A stretch of 64,000 bases of DNA, taken from JAJNPS01 sp031378845. Lineage in GTDB: Bacteria; Pseudomonadota; Alphaproteobacteria; Rhodobacterales; Rhodobacteraceae. Under the pieces are notes generated by a model. It saw only the letters and a program-made list of their open reading frames with translations, ran no database searches and was not told the DNA's origin. The position numbers and the translations under genes were made by a program. Shown here in pieces: positions 63,119 to 64,000 of this stretch. Location of the stretch: positions 124,001 to 188,000 of the forward strand of contig JANNES010000026.1 in assembly GCA_031378845.1 (NCBI GenBank), in the 5' to 3' direction. Within the stretch, counting starts at the first letter, position 1. The number at the start of each line of letters is the position of its first letter.

Positions 63119-64000
63119 GTGTCACAGGATTTGCCCATCACCGAGGTTCTGGCCGATCTGCGCGCGGCGATGGCCGCGCGGCGCATGGCCGTGCTGCAAG
63201 CGCCGCCGGGGGCGGGCAAGACGACTTTGGTGCCGTTGGATCTGCTGGCCTCCGGTCTGATCGCAGGCCGCATCGTGATGCTGGAGCCGCGCCGTCTGGC
63301 GGCGCGCGCCGCAGCAGAGCGGATGGCGCAGACGCTGCAAGAGCCGGTAGGCCAGACCGTCGGCTATCGCATCCGGGGCGAGGCACGGGTGTCGCAGGCG
63401 ACGCGCATCGAGGTCGTGACCGAAGGGATCCTGACGCGGATGATCCAGTCCGACCCGGAACTTGCGGGCGTCGGGCTGGTGATCTTTGACGAGTTTCACG
63501 AACGCTCTCTGGCAGCCGATCTGGGGCTGGCCTTGTGTCTGGAAGTGCGCGGGGTGCTGCGCGAGGATCTGGCGCTTCTGGTGATGTCGGCGACGCTGGA
63601 TGCGGGGCCGGTGGCGGCGCTGATGGGGGACGCCCCCCTGATCACAAGCGCGGGGCGGGCGTTCCCGGTCGAGACGCGGTGGCTGGCGCGCAGCCCGGAT
63701 GCCTCGTTGCGCTATGAGGCGGCGGTCGCGGGGCTGGTGCGGCAGGCGTGGCAAGAGACCTCGGCGGGGATCCTGGTGTTCCTGCCGGGCGAAGGTGAGA
63801 TCCGGCGGGTGGCGGGATTGTTGGGCAGTATGGCCGGGACAAAGGTCATGCCGCTTTACGGGGCGATGGATTTTGCCGCGCAGGCGGCGGTGCTGGGACA
63901 GGTTGAGGGGCGCAAGCTGGTGCTGGCGACCTCTATCGCGGAAACCTCGCTGACGATCCCCGATATCGGCGCGGTGGTCGATGGCGGCCGCGCGCGGCGG
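63119..64000 (+). CDS. hrpB: ATP-dependent helicase HrpB, 3' partial
   Basis: The first 294 residues of a DExH helicase that runs off the window. Walker A is LQAPPGAGKTTLVPLDLL, motif Ia is LEPRRLAARA, and motif II is IFDEFHERSLAADL (DEFH, typical of HrpB). MSATLDAGPV is motif III, and later come ILVFLPGEGEIRRVAGLL and TSIAETSLTIPDIG. The start is uncertain: GTG at 63119 fits the family's N-terminus, while an in-frame ATG at 63032 adds 29 residues. It is divergent from meaB. HrpB is widespread but its substrate is poorly known. Confidence 0.93.
   Translation, partial: MSQDLPITEVLADLRAAMAARRMAVLQAPPGAGKTTLVPLDLLASGLIAGRIVMLEPRRLAARAAAERMAQTLQEPVGQTVGYRIRGEARVSQATRIEVVTEGILTRMIQSDPELAGVGLVIFDEFHERSLAADLGLALCLEVRGVLREDLALLVMSATLDAGPVAALMGDAPLITSAGRAFPVETRWLARSPDASLRYEAAVAGLVRQAWQETSAGILVFLPGEGEIRRVAGLLGSMAGTKVMPLYGAMDFAAQAAVLGQVEGRKLVLATSIAETSLTIPDIGAVVDGGRARR

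Overview
The window looks like chromosome from a high-GC alphaproteobacterium, most likely of the Rhodobacterales. Supporting signs are a GcrA cell-cycle regulator, MeaB and RimO of alphaproteobacterial type, a complete glpDSTPQ-U-V glycerol uptake operon as described in Rhizobium, and a KpsMTE-type capsule exporter. No rRNA, tRNA, CRISPR array or transposase was recognised.

Layout. (1) 1-1755: the 3' part of a phage tail-fibre-like gene. (2) 1.9-19.4 kb: a surface polysaccharide locus with ugd, manC, galE, three glycosyltransferases, a sulfotransferase, the ABC exporter genes kpsM/kpsE/kpsT, a giant RTX calcium-binding protein and a degenerate methyltransferase-like protein. It also holds one AT-richer orphan gene next to a long inverted repeat. 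Together these suggest a secreted, possibly sulfated, capsule. (3) 19.5-22.9 kb: a DyP-type peroxidase with two accessory proteins. (4) 22.97-23.5 kb: the remnant of a MaoC-phosphotransacetylase fusion gene, which abuts the next cluster. (5) 23.5-30.9 kb: a two-armed cluster around a LacI-type regulator. One arm encodes a desaturase-like diiron oxygenase, a Rieske ferredoxin and a PanB-like enzyme. The other encodes a MocC/IolE-like TIM-barrel protein and a ribose-type ABC importer. The set closely resembles rhizopine (moc) catabolism, apart from the PanB-like protein. (6) 31.2-34.4 kb: a decaying block with a frameshifted DUF4173 membrane protein, a response regulator with a nonsense codon and a frameshift, and a histidine kinase with a nonsense codon. 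(7) 34.4-48.1 kb: glycerol metabolism. This comprises glpK with an iron-alcohol dehydrogenase, an unrelated M15 peptidase pair, and glpD-S-T-P-Q-U-V divergent from glpR. (8) 48.2-51.3 kb: an M24 peptidase, a remnant of a PEP-hydrolase-like TIM barrel, and an overlapping methyltransferase/sterol-desaturase pair, each member broken by an in-frame TAG. (9) 51.6-56.4 kb: katG, divergent oxyR, and rimO. (10) 56.6 kb to the end: a mosaic DNA methyltransferase with a nuclease-like tail, a nested palindromic element, cytochrome b561, AsmA, GcrA, MeaB and the start of hrpB.

The points most worth a second look are the moc-like cluster with its PanB-like protein, the four in-frame amber codons that fall in two adjacent gene pairs, and the GC-discordant central block of the DNA methyltransferase.
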